19,497 nt of DNA from Gorillibacterium sp. (GCA_014380705.1 JACMJI010000227.1:1-19497); one strand, 5' to 3'. Counted from the first letter of the stretch, positions 1-7,799 are shown. The notes: generated from the sequence alone by a model not told the origin. Made by a program: numbers and translations.

Positions 1-177
1 ATACTTCCCGTTCGACATAAGACGGTTCGCCAAATATTTAAGTAAAAAGAGTTCTCAGGCTAAAAAAAATTTAAGTCCGTTCGAGGACAACCTTGCCTTA
101 AGCTAATAGCTGCTACCGCTTCACCATTTCAGGGCTTTAACCTTAGAAATAGCGCCCATACATGGCACACCTAAAAA
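1..177. other. Non-coding stretch at left edge, nothing recognised
   Basis: About 170 bases with no convincing gene. On the plus strand one frame stays open from base 2 to a stop at 104-106, without a visible start. On the minus strand one frame gives short protein-like stretches interrupted by two in-frame stops. Neither is recognisable. The region lies beyond the terminator that closes the chemotaxis gene, so it probably belongs to the next, unseen transcription unit. Confidence 0.4.
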
Positions 178-210
178 AGCAGGCAAAACGCGAATTGCGT
201 AATGCCTGCT
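171..210 (-). terminator. Rho-independent terminator downstream of the chemotaxis gene repeats
   Basis: Inverted arms AGCAGGCA (178-185) and TGCCTGCT (203-210) flank a second inner pairing, ACGC with GCGT, around a GAATT loop. Read on the minus strand, the stem is followed by a run of six Ts (173-178). It is the strongest terminator-like structure downstream of the minus-strand MCP gene, about 235 bases past its stop codon. The stretch between contains a repeat element. Confidence 0.75.
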
Positions 211-227
211 TTATAACTTCTCTTAAT

Positions 228-443
228 GTGCAACAAGGCGGAGCAATTGGAATGGGGTGGAAGAACGAAGTGTTCGCTTTTGCTCTCGGATGGATACCAA
301 TGGAAATCTAATCAGATCTTCATCCGAAAGCAACGGGCGACTGGAACCCCATTTCAAATTGAGCAGCCATCGGTTGCACTAGTTAACCTTAAAAGTGCAA
401 CCATGGCTGCACTGATTGGCAGCAGCCATGGTTGCACTAGTTA
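228..443. repeat. Nested inverted and direct repeats (possible small mobile or palindromic element)
   Basis: An imperfect inverted repeat spans roughly 228-379. Its outer ends are GTGCAAC (228-234) and GTTGCAC (373-379). Further inside, GAGCAATTGGAATGGGG (241-257) pairs imperfectly with 346-363, and TTGCTCTCGGATG near 280 pairs with CATCCGAAAGCAA near 321-333. Overlapping its right end, an approximately 18-bp unit AGCAGCCAT(c)GGTTGCACT occurs directly at 362-380 and 421-438, with an inverted copy at 394-413. The arrangement allows two alternative hairpins. No protein is encoded. I cannot count copies elsewhere in the genome, so calling it mobile is inference. Confidence 0.55.
391..438 (-). 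terminator. Hairpin directly behind the MCP stop codon
   Basis: On the minus strand the repeat copy at 421-438 pairs over about 17 bases with the inverted copy at 395-410, with a short loop. It is followed by TTTT (391-394). It begins six bases after the MCP stop codon. The long stem with a short T-run fits a first, probably partial, terminator. A competing pairing of 394-413 with 362-380 is possible. Confidence 0.5.
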
Positions 444-2669
444 TTACACTTTAAATTTGGACAGCGATTCCTGCAGTGACTTCGAAAGATCCTCGAGATT
501 CTCTGCCAATTTGGTCAATCTCTCACTGACACTCAATTGCTCGGTGCTAAGTGAAGCTACTTCCTCGGATGTTGCAGAGGATTCCTCCGAGACCGCACTT
601 ACGTTGGTCATAGCAACCATCAACTCTGCTTGGTTAGTCTCAAGTTGATGGATCGACTCGGTTACCTCTGAAAGCTGTCCGACAAAACCAGACATATGGG
701 TATTTACCCGTTGGAAGATCTCATCCGCATCTTTAACCGATTTGATCTGTTCTTGAAAGATTGGTTTAGCTTCCATTAGAACCGCAACGGTTTCGTCAAT
801 CTCGTTTTGAATCTTCTCGGTGATTTCACCTACTGTACTAATGCTCTGCTTGGATTGCTCTGCCAGCTTACGTACTTCATCAGCAACCACCATAAATCCT
901 TTACCAGCAGAACCAGCGCGTGCTGCTTCAATTGTAGCATTAAGTGACAATATATTGGTCTGCTTAGATATATTGCTTAATACTTCGAGAATCTTTCGAA
1001 TGGAGGATGTGCTGTCTTTAAGTTTATCCACCTTCTCGATCATGGCACGAGTCATCTCTTCTGTAGCACCAGTCTTCGCAGTAAGCTCCGCCATATAGCG
1101 GGTACCTTGTTCGCTTGACCTCTGAACGTCAGCAGCTGCCTCACCCATATGTGTATTCGCTTGTACGGCATCTTTCATCTTCTCACCAATAACGTAGGTT
1201 AGGGAGTTACCCTTCTCCGCTTCCATGGCAAGGCTAGATGCACCATTAGCAATTTCTTCGGTGGCCACCGCGATTTCTCTTGCCGAAATCGTTGTCTGTT
1301 TCGAAGCGTTCAAAAGCTCTACAGCCGTCGCTAAAACTTCCGCAGAAGATGTATTGGTTTTATTAACAAGCAGCGTAATCTGATCCATCATCTGATTGAA
1401 GCTGCCGCCTAATTGGCCTATCTCATCTTTGCGTTTAAAGTCGGCACGTACGGTGAGATCCCCCTTCTCTCCTTGCTTCATGAGCGTACGGAGACCTCGC
1501 AAGGGCTTCCCAATCATATTAGCAACGAAAACGCCTACTAACGCAGCTACAATAATCGACAAGACGACAGAGAACATCAGAGCCTTCCAAATAGTTTCTG
1601 TCCCCTTTGTAAGTTCAGAAGCTGGAACACTTGCTACCACTGTCCACTTCGATTCACCGGCTAGCTGTTTGAAGACAGTTAAAGTCTTCTCAGCGTTAAC
1701 TGTCTGATAACTCCCAATCGCTGTTTTAATATTGTTTTTACTTATATCCTCAGGGAGAGCAATCTCAGACTTTTGTTGAATTTTCTCCGGATCTGTTGAA
1801 TAGACAACTTGATTCTCACTATTCACGACCGTGATAGTTCCTGTCGTTCCGATCTTAATATCACCTAGGTAACCCTTAAGTACTTTGAGAGGAATCTCAA
1901 ACATCAGTACTTGATTCTGGTCCCCAATGGAGGGAATAGTTAAGACTCTTACCACTGCAAAAGCTGGCTCTGACATGCCATTTGAGTAGCCTTTTAAACT
2001 AGTTTCCAGCCATAACGTTTTACCACCAAGTTCGGTTACCTTTTTAAACCAGGGCTCCTCTAAGTAAGCCTTTTTGTTGTCTGAGGAGTTAAAAGAGCTG
2101 GACGTACTTATAACATCATTGTCGTCAATCGGAAGGATATGAACATGAGCAATACCGTTGTTAGCCATTGTTAATGATGTGATTTTAGTTGTGATTTTCT
2201 TATAATCATTTAATCGGTCATAATCGGCTGTGTTCTTATCTTTCCAAACCAATAGAGAATTCATCAATTCGGTATCCATAAATACCTTAGTCGTTTCACT
2301 CTCATAACCCTGCAATACGAGATTTAACTTATCACTCAATTGCGTAATCGTCTGCTCTGTCATTACCTTAGCTTGATCTTGAATGATGATTTTCGATTGG
2401 TTGTAGGAATAAAGACCTACGGATAAAACCAAAATAATAATACAACAAAAGAAAATAATAAACAGCTTCGTTCCCATAGATTTCAGCTGAAAGGATTCTT
2501 TTTTTAGGTTGCCAATGCTTGAAAGCGTTTTCTCTTTGATTTCTTTAAGTACCTCCTTGGTTTCACTTTTCCGATTCTTCATAAATTGAAAATTGAGTCC
2601 CATTAGTCCCACCGTCCTACTGTAATAAGTTCTGAATGATCTTAAATAACTTAATTCGACAAACTCCAT
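444..2669 (-). CDS. Methyl-accepting chemotaxis protein with extracytoplasmic sensor domain
   Basis: Membrane chemoreceptor that would signal to CheA/CheW. Membrane segment 1 is near residues 69-87. An extracytoplasmic region of about 275 residues looks like a double-Cache sensor. Membrane segment 2 is near 363-385, with HAMP at about 381-437. The long coiled-coil signalling domain has its tip at about 568-606 (NATIEAARAG..GKGF.VVADEVRKLAEQS). The tip glutamate usual in AGEAG is serine here (AGSAG). No CheR-tethering pentapeptide is seen at the C-terminus (SKFKV). The ligand cannot be predicted. The ATG at 2669 has AGAAGG six bases upstream. An ATG at 2603 (behind GGTGGG) is an alternative that shortens the unusually long cytoplasmic N-terminus. 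It is a single-gene unit between terminators on both sides. Confidence 0.93.
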   Translation of the reverse strand: MEFVELSYLRSFRTYYSRTVGLMGLNFQFMKNRKSETKEVLKEIKEKTLSSIGNLKKESFQLKSMGTKLFIIFFCCIIILVLSVGLYSYNQSKIIIQDQAKVMTEQTITQLSDKLNLVLQGYESETTKVFMDTELMNSLLVWKDKNTADYDRLNDYKKITTKITSLTMANNGIAHVHILPIDDNDVISTSSSFNSSDNKKAYLEEPWFKKVTELGGKTLWLETSLKGYSNGMSEPAFAVVRVLTIPSIGDQNQVLMFEIPLKVLKGYLGDIKIGTTGTITVVNSENQVVYSTDPEKIQQKSEIALPEDISKNNIKTAIGSYQTVNAEKTLTVFKQLAGESKWTVVASVPASELTKGTETIWKALMFSVVLSIIVAALVGVFVANMIGKPLRGLRTLMKQGEKGDLTVRADFKRKDEIGQLGGSFNQMMDQITLLVNKTNTSSAEVLATAVELLNASKQTTISAREIAVATEEIANGASSLAMEAEKGNSLTYVIGEKMKDAVQANTHMGEAAADVQRSSEQGTRYMAELTAKTGATEEMTRAMIEKVDKLKDSTSSIRKILEVLSNISKQTNILSLNATIEAARAGSAGKGFMVVADEVRKLAEQSKQSISTVGEITEKIQNEIDETVAVLMEAKPIFQEQIKSVKDADEIFQRVNTHMSGFVGQLSEVTESIHQLETNQAELMVAMTNVSAVSEESSATSEEVASLSTEQLSVSERLTKLAENLEDLSKSLQESLSKFKV

Positions 2670-2699
2670 TATATACCTTCTATATAATTAATCTATAGT

Positions 2700-2723
2700 T
2701 AAAAACTCCCCATTAAGGGGAGT
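2700..2723 (-). terminator. Rho-independent terminator after trhP2
   Basis: Seven-base perfect arms ACTCCCC (2705-2711) and GGGGAGT (2717-2723) with a five-base loop. On the minus strand they are followed by TTTTT (2701-2705). It lies 35 bases past the trhP2 stop and about 30 bases before the MCP start. It separates the mltG-trhP unit from the chemotaxis gene. Confidence 0.85.
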
Positions 2724-2758
2724 CCTTTAGGTTATTTATATAGGAGGTTTTTTGAGGA

Positions 2759-4030
2759 TTATTGTCGTTTCTCCAAGCTTTTTCGCATCATGTCAAAATG
2801 GTGAACGGGGTGGCTAACATGAAACCGTACCCGTTGAAGAGGGTGGCGTGCTGCATCTAGCTCATTCCCATCCTCGTCCCAGATCTTGCCAACCGTTTGT
2901 TGAAAAAACCGACCATCTGGCCCAATAAATTCAACTAACTGACCAGGCTTAAAGTTATTACGCTGTTCAATTAGAGCAAGCCCTGTTTCAGGGTCGTATT
3001 CGAGAACCAGTCCTGCAAAGTCGTATAAGGCTTGCTTTTCTTGTGTTCCATAAATATGATCCTCATGGCTTGGGTTCTGAAAGTAAAAACCAGTATTAAG
3101 CGGGCGATTTGCGGCTTTGTTTATCTCATTCAACCACTTAGGGTCGAACTCGTAGTTATCAGGATTAGCCATATACGCATCAATTGCCTGACGATATGCA
3201 TTAACTACGGTTGCTACATAGTGAATACTCCGCATCCGACCTTCAATCTTGAAGCTGTCAATTCCTGATTTAATCAGCTCTGGTATATGTGAAATCATAC
3301 TCAGATCCATAGCTCCCATAGCGAACGCATCATCTTCAGAATCAAAAAGCTCTTCTTCATCTGCATATAAGCTATAATTCCACCGGCAGGATTGACAACA
3401 ACCCCCGCGATTAGAATCCCGATCAGTAAAATGATTCGATAGAACACAGCGTCCTGAAAATGAACTGCACATCGCCCCATGTACAAAGGTTTCAATCTCG
3501 ATATCGACGCGATTTTTTATTTCCGCAACTTCAGCAAAGCTTGCTTCCCGGGCAAGCACTACTCTATCTACACCTTCGTCCTTCCAATATTGTACACTGC
3601 GCCAATTCAAGGTTGATTGCTGTGTACTTAAATGCACTTCAAGACGGGGTGCTGCACGCCTGCACGCTTCGATAATCATCGGATCCGCAGCAATAATTGC
3701 AGAAATCCCAACAGCTTCAAGATTTCGTAGATACTCCTCTACACCGGAGACATCCTCATTATGGGCGATAATATTGGTGGTAACAAATATCCGCGTTCCA
3801 TAGAGTTTAGCGAATACGACACCCTCACGCATTTCCTCAAACGTAAAATTATCCGCACCTGATCTAAGCCCATATTGCTGTCCACCTATATATACAGCAT
3901 CCGCTCCGTAACGAACGGCAAACTTCAGTTTTTCTAAATTACCTGCTGGAGCTAGCAACTCTGGGCGCTTAAGCGGATTAGGAACCTGCTTGCTCCTATC
4001 CTGCGCATGACCAGTCAAGCTGTTCTTCAT
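2759..4030 (-). CDS. trhP2: U32-family tRNA U34 hydroxylation protein TrhP2 (YrrO-like)
   Basis: U32 'peptidase' family protein of 423 residues, about the size of B. subtilis YrrO. In B. subtilis, TrhP1/TrhP2 are needed for prephenate-dependent 5-hydroxyuridine at tRNA wobble position 34. These proteins are regarded as RNA-modification enzymes rather than proteases. The N-terminus has the family opening PELLAPAGNLEKLKFAVRYGADAVYIGG (about 23-50). The central family signature HGAMCSSFSGRCVLS (184-198), followed by CCQSC (211-215), provides the cysteines expected to hold an iron-sulfur cluster. The DSFKIEGRMRS motif follows. The C-terminal part (about 335-423) resembles the family's beta-barrel extension. 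The ATG at 4030 is preceded by GAGGTG at 8 bases. It is the last gene of the mltG-trhP1-trhP2 run, 29 bases after trhP1. Confidence 0.9.
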   Translation of the reverse strand: MKNSLTGHAQDRSKQVPNPLKRPELLAPAGNLEKLKFAVRYGADAVYIGGQQYGLRSGADNFTFEEMREGVVFAKLYGTRIFVTTNIIAHNEDVSGVEEYLRNLEAVGISAIIAADPMIIEACRRAAPRLEVHLSTQQSTLNWRSVQYWKDEGVDRVVLAREASFAEVAEIKNRVDIEIETFVHGAMCSSFSGRCVLSNHFTDRDSNRGGCCQSCRWNYSLYADEEELFDSEDDAFAMGAMDLSMISHIPELIKSGIDSFKIEGRMRSIHYVATVVNAYRQAIDAYMANPDNYEFDPKWLNEINKAANRPLNTGFYFQNPSHEDHIYGTQEKQALYDFAGLVLEYDPETGLALIEQRNNFKPGQLVEFIGPDGRFFQQTVGKIWDEDGNELDAARHPLQRVRFHVSHPVHHFDMMRKSLEKRQ

Positions 4031-4059
4031 GTTGCTTTCACCTCATTTAGCGCTTTAAT

Positions 4060-4989
4060 TTAATAAACCTGTTCTTTATAGAAGAAACCGTAGGATAGCG
4101 GACGCCCTTCTGGCTGTATTTCTTCAATGGATTTGAGCCAATCCGGGTTATACCAGCATTTAGAGTTTAGGAGGTAAGCATCCATTGCTTTACGGTAAAT
4201 ATTCACGACTGTTTCGTTATACTCCATTGATTTAAGTAATCCCTCAATCTTAAAGCTATCGAACCCACCCGTCATCAGTTCATCTAGATTTTCTAGCATA
4301 CAGAGATCTTCTGAGCTCATAATATGTGTTCCGTTCAAATCCTCATAAACCGGGAAACGTTCATCCTTACGCTCATATTCAATCAGATACAAGCCTCTCT
4401 CCACACCAATGGCTTCATCTGCATAAGTTTTCCCTTGATGTTCACGGTAGTGACTAACAAGTGGTCGTTTGGAGTGATAGATACGGGTTGCGCCATGAAC
4501 CTGAATTTGGACCTCTAGCAAGCAGTGCTGTTTAAAAGCTAGAGCCTCCTCCATGTTCAGTTCACGCGATAAAAGGACACGAGTCGCCCCACGGCGTCCC
4601 CAGTAGTTGGCCGTTTCGTAATTAGTTGATAACATTTCACCATTCCAATGAAGGGGGAGGGAGATGCCTGTTTCTCTTCTTGAAGCAACAACTGCCGGAT
4701 CTCCAAATAATAAAGCATCGGCTCCACAAGCGGCAATTTCGCGGATATATTCCGGGAACTCGTCCGACCTTTCATTTGTAAAAATCCCGTCTGCTGCAAC
4801 ATATAACTTCGCATGATGAGCATGTGTGAATTGAACCGCTTGACGTACATCCCGTACATCGAAGCTGCCAGGCAGACAAATACCAAACTTCTCCTCACCT
4901 ATGACTACCGCATCGGCTCCAGCCCGGATAACCCGTTCAAGTTCTTCAAGGCTTCCGGCTGTCGCTTGAAGCTCAGGCTTTACGCCCAT
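4060..4989 (-). CDS. trhP1: U32-family tRNA U34 hydroxylation protein TrhP1 (YrrN-like)
   Basis: Shorter U32-family paralogue of 309 residues, matching the usual length of B. subtilis YrrN, the partner of YrrO in tRNA U34 hydroxylation. It keeps the barrel core: PELQATAGSLEELERVIRAGADAVVIG near the N-terminus and DSFKIEGLLKS towards the C-terminus. At the place where TrhP2 has its cysteine signature it reads HGATRIYHSKRPLVSHY (165-181), with no cysteine ligands and no CCxxC. The C-terminal barrel is also absent. It is therefore probably the non-cluster subunit of a TrhP1-TrhP2 complex, which is inference. The open frame extends to a GTG at 4998, but AAAGGAGGG ends right at that GTG. The ATG at 4989, nine bases after GGAGG, is the likelier start. 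The gene follows mltG by 15 bases. Confidence 0.88.
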   Translation of the reverse strand: MGVKPELQATAGSLEELERVIRAGADAVVIGEEKFGICLPGSFDVRDVRQAVQFTHAHHAKLYVAADGIFTNERSDEFPEYIREIAACGADALLFGDPAVVASRRETGISLPLHWNGEMLSTNYETANYWGRRGATRVLLSRELNMEEALAFKQHCLLEVQIQVHGATRIYHSKRPLVSHYREHQGKTYADEAIGVERGLYLIEYERKDERFPVYEDLNGTHIMSSEDLCMLENLDELMTGGFDSFKIEGLLKSMEYNETVVNIYRKAMDAYLLNSKCWYNPDWLKSIEEIQPEGRPLSYGFFYKEQVY

Positions 4990-5004
4990 ACGCTTCACCC
5001 TCCT

Positions 5005-6075
5005 TTATTCGCTTACTGTTTTCTTGCTTTCGTCAATATTCTTTAGGTGCTCAGCATACGTTTTAGCGAAAAGATGCTCACGAGAACCATCCTTTTTAGT
5101 CACATAAAATAAATACTCTGTCTTTACTGGTTTTAGCGCTGCCTTAATGGAATCCAGACCAGGACTGCCGATCGGTCCCGGTGGCAAACCATCATTCTTA
5201 TACGTATTATAGGGGCTGTCGATCTGTAAATCTTTTTCGTACAAGCGCTCCTTGTTTTCTCCGAGAGCATATTGAACCGTAGCGTCGATCTCCAAACGCA
5301 TGTCGTTTTCCAGACGATTGTAGATGACCCCAGCAATCAATGAACGCTCTTTATCTACAGCCGCTTCCCTTTCAACCAGAGAAGCAACAGTCATCAGTTC
5401 ATGAAGTGTTAAACCACGCTTCTTCAACATGTCCTGCCAGCCTGTTACACTTTCCAGCTTAAACATCATTTCATTTGCCATTCTTTGAACAATTTCCTTA
5501 CTCGTACTGCCTTTTTTCATCTCGTATGTTTCTGGAAATAAATAACCTTCCATCTGAAACTCAAGTTTTGGATCAGTAGGCAGCGCATCCACTGGCAGAG
5601 AAAGCTCCAGCTTGTCCGGCTCCTCAGTCAGATGCAGCAACTCATCAGCACTTGCAATTCCTTCCTCATCCAAACGAGCAATAATCTGCTTCAGGGTAAA
5701 TCCCTCTGGTATAGTGAAACGAACCATTTCTTCTTTCACGATTTCACCATGATTTAATTTTGCAATTATTTCATCCAGGGTTATGCCCGGAGACATTTCA
5801 TAGTTACCTGCTTGAAACCGTGTCCCCTCGTTCTTATAACGAAGATAGAAAGTAAAAAGCTCCTTGTTGCGAATAATTCCTTTCTGTTCGAGAATGTCCG
5901 CTACACCAATTGACCCCGTTCCCGAAAGAATCTCGAAGGTTACAGGCGAACTCTTTGCTGCAGGCTGTAAATTACTCCATACATAATATACGCCTATTAC
6001 AACTGCAATTATCATAACCAGAAAAAAACTCAAAAAAATCTTTAAGCCCAAATGGCTTTTCTTCTGTTTTGCCAT
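5005..6075 (-). CDS. mltG: Endolytic murein transglycosylase MltG (YceG/YrrL family)
   Basis: Membrane-anchored lytic transglycosylase of 356 residues that cuts nascent peptidoglycan strands and helps set glycan length. A lysine-rich cytoplasmic N-terminus is followed by one membrane segment (about 11-33). An extracellular LysM-like region (about 45-115) and the YceG catalytic domain come next. ASLVEREAAVDKERSLIAGVIYNRL contains the expected catalytic glutamate (E235). SPYNTYKNDGLPPGPIGSPG (288-307) is the second family hallmark. A GTG at 6090 extends the frame but overlaps the Shine-Dalgarno sequence GGAGG. The ATG at 6075, eight bases after it, is the start. It follows a strong terminator, so it likely has its own promoter in 6076-6240. 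The best candidate there (TTGCTA, 18 bases, TATTTT) is weak. Confidence 0.95.
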   Translation of the reverse strand: MAKQKKSHLGLKIFLSFFLVMIIAVVIGVYYVWSNLQPAAKSSPVTFEILSGTGSIGVADILEQKGIIRNKELFTFYLRYKNEGTRFQAGNYEMSPGITLDEIIAKLNHGEIVKEEMVRFTIPEGFTLKQIIARLDEEGIASADELLHLTEEPDKLELSLPVDALPTDPKLEFQMEGYLFPETYEMKKGSTSKEIVQRMANEMMFKLESVTGWQDMLKKRGLTLHELMTVASLVEREAAVDKERSLIAGVIYNRLENDMRLEIDATVQYALGENKERLYEKDLQIDSPYNTYKNDGLPPGPIGSPGLDSIKAALKPVKTEYLFYVTKKDGSREHLFAKTYAEHLKNIDESKKTVSE

Positions 6076-6182
6076 GGTATGATCCTCCACAATATACGAA
6101 TAAGTCCAGTTCTACGAATCTTTTTAAAAATAGATATAAAATAGTTATTCATTTAAAGGTTTAGCAATTCAGGATAAGCGTA

Positions 6183-6215
6183 GTAAGGAGCCCCACGAGG
6201 TGGAGCTTTTCTTAC
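6183..6215. terminator. Terminator-like hairpin between mltG and the upstream operon
   Basis: GTAAG (6183-6187) pairs with CTTAC (6211-6215). Inside, CCAC (6193-6196) pairs with GTGG (6200-6203) around a GAG loop, with further partial pairing between. The T-run lies in the stem, so neither strand has a clean tail. It lies beyond the strong terminator at 6245-6268 and may be a second stop or a structured part of the mltG leader. Confidence 0.35.
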
Positions 6216-6242
6216 CGCATATTATATATCCTCTAATCGAGT

Positions 6243-6268
6243 AAAAAGAGCGACCGAAGCCGCTCTTT
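6243..6268 (-). terminator. Strong Rho-independent terminator with UUCG loop
   Basis: On the minus strand, ten-base arms 6259-6268 and 6245-6254 (one G-T wobble) enclose a C(TTCG)G tetraloop and run into TTTTT (6243-6247). It closes the alaS-side operon about 43 bases after the stop of the second DUF1292 gene. Confidence 0.9.
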
Positions 6269-6310
6269 AACTTTATCCATTCTATATCCTAAAAATGTTG
6301 TTGCTCCTTG

Positions 6311-6619
6311 CTATTCCTCAAAAGTTGTCGTCAATTCATCATACAACTCAGCGATGTCTTCCCATTCCCCATCGTCATCTACGCTTTCCAACTCAAGTGA
6401 TCCATCTTCTTGTTGAAGGATATGGAAAACGTCTACTTCGTCATTCTTGCTCATCTCTTCGTTCTGGATGATTGCATAAGCTACTCCAGCTACGGAGAAT
6501 TCGGCAAGCAACTGATAGGTGCTGGAGACGCCCTCCTGATCAATCAGGACAACTTCCTCGCCAACAGCTTCTTTAACAAGCGAAATCGCAACAATATCTT
6601 CTCTGCTATATTGAGACAT
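6311..6619 (-). CDS. DUF1292 family protein, diverged second copy
   Basis: Small acidic cytoplasmic protein (102 residues) of unknown function. The length, acidic composition and C-terminal pattern (DDDGEWEDIAELYDELTTTFEE) match DUF1292/YrzB-like proteins. In particular, the tryptophan and the final helix resemble the IDNEEEWNIVEETFNTL end of its upstream neighbour. The N-terminal part (SREDIVAISLVKEAVGEEVVL) is much less YrzB-like. Its ATG shares one base with the stop of the preceding gene (TGATG), which suggests translational coupling. It is the last gene before the UUCG terminator. It most likely arose by tandem duplication of yrzB followed by divergence. Confidence 0.8.
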   Translation of the reverse strand: MSQYSREDIVAISLVKEAVGEEVVLIDQEGVSSTYQLLAEFSVAGVAYAIIQNEEMSKNDEVDVFHILQQEDGSLELESVDDDGEWEDIAELYDELTTTFEE

Positions 6620-6945
6620 CAGTTTTCTTCTTCCTCCAATTCAGCCATCAATGTATTGAAGGTTTCCTCCACGATGTTCCACTCTTCTTCATTGTCAATG
6701 GTGAAGAGCTTTAAATCTTCTCCGTCCTCTTCGTAACGAAAAGCGTAAACTTCATCCGCTTCTTCATCGTCGGATTCCATTGGTACAACCATCATGTAGA
6801 GACTGTCTGAGCCATCAACTTCAAACTTCATGATCACTTCGAATTCTTCCTCGTTGCCTTCTTCATCAGGAATGTAGATAATCTCGGGCTCATCGAAATC
6901 TTCCCCAGTATCGGGATTGGCATTTATCTGTTCGTCGTTTGCCAT
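6619..6945 (-). CDS. yrzB: DUF1292 family protein YrzB
   Basis: Acidic 108-residue cytoplasmic protein. Roughly a third of its residues are Asp or Glu. The C-terminal stretch EEEWNIVEETFNTLMAELEEEEN matches what I recall of B. subtilis YrzB. The function is unknown, but the family sits next to ruvX and mltG in many Firmicutes. A GTG at 6957 extends the frame, but it lies inside the Shine-Dalgarno region GAGGTGAGG. The ATG at 6945, six bases after that, is the probable start. It begins 8 bases after the ruvX stop and overlaps the next gene by one base. Confidence 0.85.
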   Translation of the reverse strand: MANDEQINANPDTGEDFDEPEIIYIPDEEGNEEEFEVIMKFEVDGSDSLYMMVVPMESDDEEADEVYAFRYEEDGEDLKLFTIDNEEEWNIVEETFNTLMAELEEEEN

Positions 6946-6953
6946 CGTGAACC

Positions 6954-7370
6954 TCACCTCTTCGTCTTAGAATCAAGATAGTTTTGAAGAATAATCTGTG
7001 CGGCCATCTTATCGATGACCATCTTACGCTTTTTGCGGCTAACATCCGCTTCTATTAATGTACGTGTTGCTGAAACCGTAGTCAAGCGTTCATCCCATAG
7101 GTGGACAGGCAACTTTAGCTTTTCCCTAAGAAGCTGTGCAAATTCAATACTAATCTCACCGCGTGGACCAATTGTATTATTCATGTTCTTAGGTAAGCCA
7201 ACAACAACCTCTTCAACTTGAAACTGTGCCACCAGTTGATTCAGACGATCCAGGTCTGCCTCCGCACTTTTCCTGCGGATTACTTCGACTCCCTGTCCAG
7301 TCCAACCAAATTCATCGCTTACGGCAACCCCAATTGTACGATCTCCATAATCCAAACCCATTATTCTCAT
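6954..7370 (-). CDS. ruvX: RuvX/YqgF family Holliday-junction-resolvase-like nuclease
   Basis: Protein of 138 residues with an RNase H-like fold. It has been implicated in pre-16S rRNA 5' end processing and proposed as a Holliday junction resolvase. [19 protein letters not shown] at the N-terminus carries the first catalytic aspartate (D7). [17 protein letters not shown] (about 56-72) is the family glycine/asparagine loop. [11 protein letters not shown] carries the conserved [16 protein letters not shown] near the C-terminus has the final aspartate. The length matches B. subtilis YrrK. The nearest Shine-Dalgarno sequence (AAGGAG) lies inside the end of the upstream gene, about 15 bases before the ATG, which is long and suggests coupling to yrzL. 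It is 9 bases after yrzL. Confidence 0.94.
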   Translation of the reverse strand: MRIMGLDYGDRTIGVAVSDEFGWTGQGVEVIRRKSAEADLDRLNQLVAQFQVEEVVVGLPKNMNNTIGPRGEISIEFAQLLREKLKLPVHLWDERLTTVSATRTLIEADVSRKKRKMVIDKMAAQIILQNYLDSKTKR

Positions 7371-7379
7371 CGTTTACAC

Positions 7380-7640
7380 TTATTTCTCCTTACTCAGATA
7401 AGAGCGCACCAATTCCTCGATAAGCTCGTCTCTTTCTCTCTTGCGGATTAAACTGCGGGCATTGTTATGCCGTGGAATGTACGCAGGATCACCGGATAGC
7501 AAGTATCCCACAATCTGATTGATCGGGTTATACCCTTTTTCCTGCAAGGCATCATATACGGAAAGCAGAACTTCCCGGGGCGACGTTTCGACCTCGTCCC
7601 CTTTGACATCGAACTTCATTGTCTTGTCCATGGAACTCAT
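7380..7640 (-). CDS. yrzL: IreB family regulatory phosphoprotein (UPF0297, YrzL-like)
   Basis: Small cytoplasmic protein of 86 residues. The family is named for Enterococcus IreB, a substrate of the PASTA kinase IreK that affects cephalosporin resistance. The core [59 protein letters not shown] is the highly conserved family signature. Several Ser/Thr residues near the N-terminus are possible phosphorylation sites. The open frame reaches a GTG at 7649, but GGAGG overlaps it. The ATG at 7640, eight bases after GGAGG, fits better. It heads the yrzL-ruvX-yrzB-DUF1292 run, about 160 bases after alaS. A weak terminator-like hairpin lies in that gap, and I see no consensus promoter. Confidence 0.92.
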   Translation of the reverse strand: MSSMDKTMKFDVKGDEVETSPREVLLSVYDALQEKGYNPINQIVGYLLSGDPAYIPRHNNARSLIRKRERDELIEELVRSYLSKEK

Positions 7641-7725
7641 GACCGGCACCTCCGGTAAAATTAGACTTTAGTCTATATTACAACATATATTCTCGCTTCA
7701 ACCAGTAAATCCTTTCACTTCCGTC

Positions 7726-7772
7726 AAAAATGAACAGAAAATTGTCGAATTTACTTGTATTTGTTCTGTCCA
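7726..7772 (-). terminator. Weak terminator-like hairpin after alaS
   Basis: On the minus strand TGGACAGA (7772-7765) can pair with TCTGTTCA (7738-7731) with one G-T pair, followed by TTTTT (7730-7726). The stem is AT-rich and the loop is long (26 bases). It may be partial, letting alaS transcription reach yrzL. Confidence 0.4.
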
Positions 7773-7799
7773 TTCACACATGTTAACTAAAATTTATGC

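Noticed and set aside
1..177. Decayed gene on the minus strand (frame with two in-frame stops and protein-like pieces)
   Set aside because: The fragments are too short to match any family I recognise, and there is no start or ribosome binding site. Not reported as a pseudogene.
226..648. Plus-strand open frame of 140 codons at the left end
   Set aside because: It is antisense to the MCP C-terminus and runs through the inverted repeats. The serine/leucine-rich translation is typical of a shadow.
2668..2673. TATAAT on the minus strand as the MCP promoter -10
   Set aside because: No -35 at a suitable distance, and it overlaps the better-supported ribosome site and start codon. It would matter only if the ATG at 2603 is the true start.
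2741..2747. TAGGAGG on the plus strand as a ribosome binding site
   Set aside because: No open frame of useful length follows on the plus strand; it lies in the trhP2 3' region.
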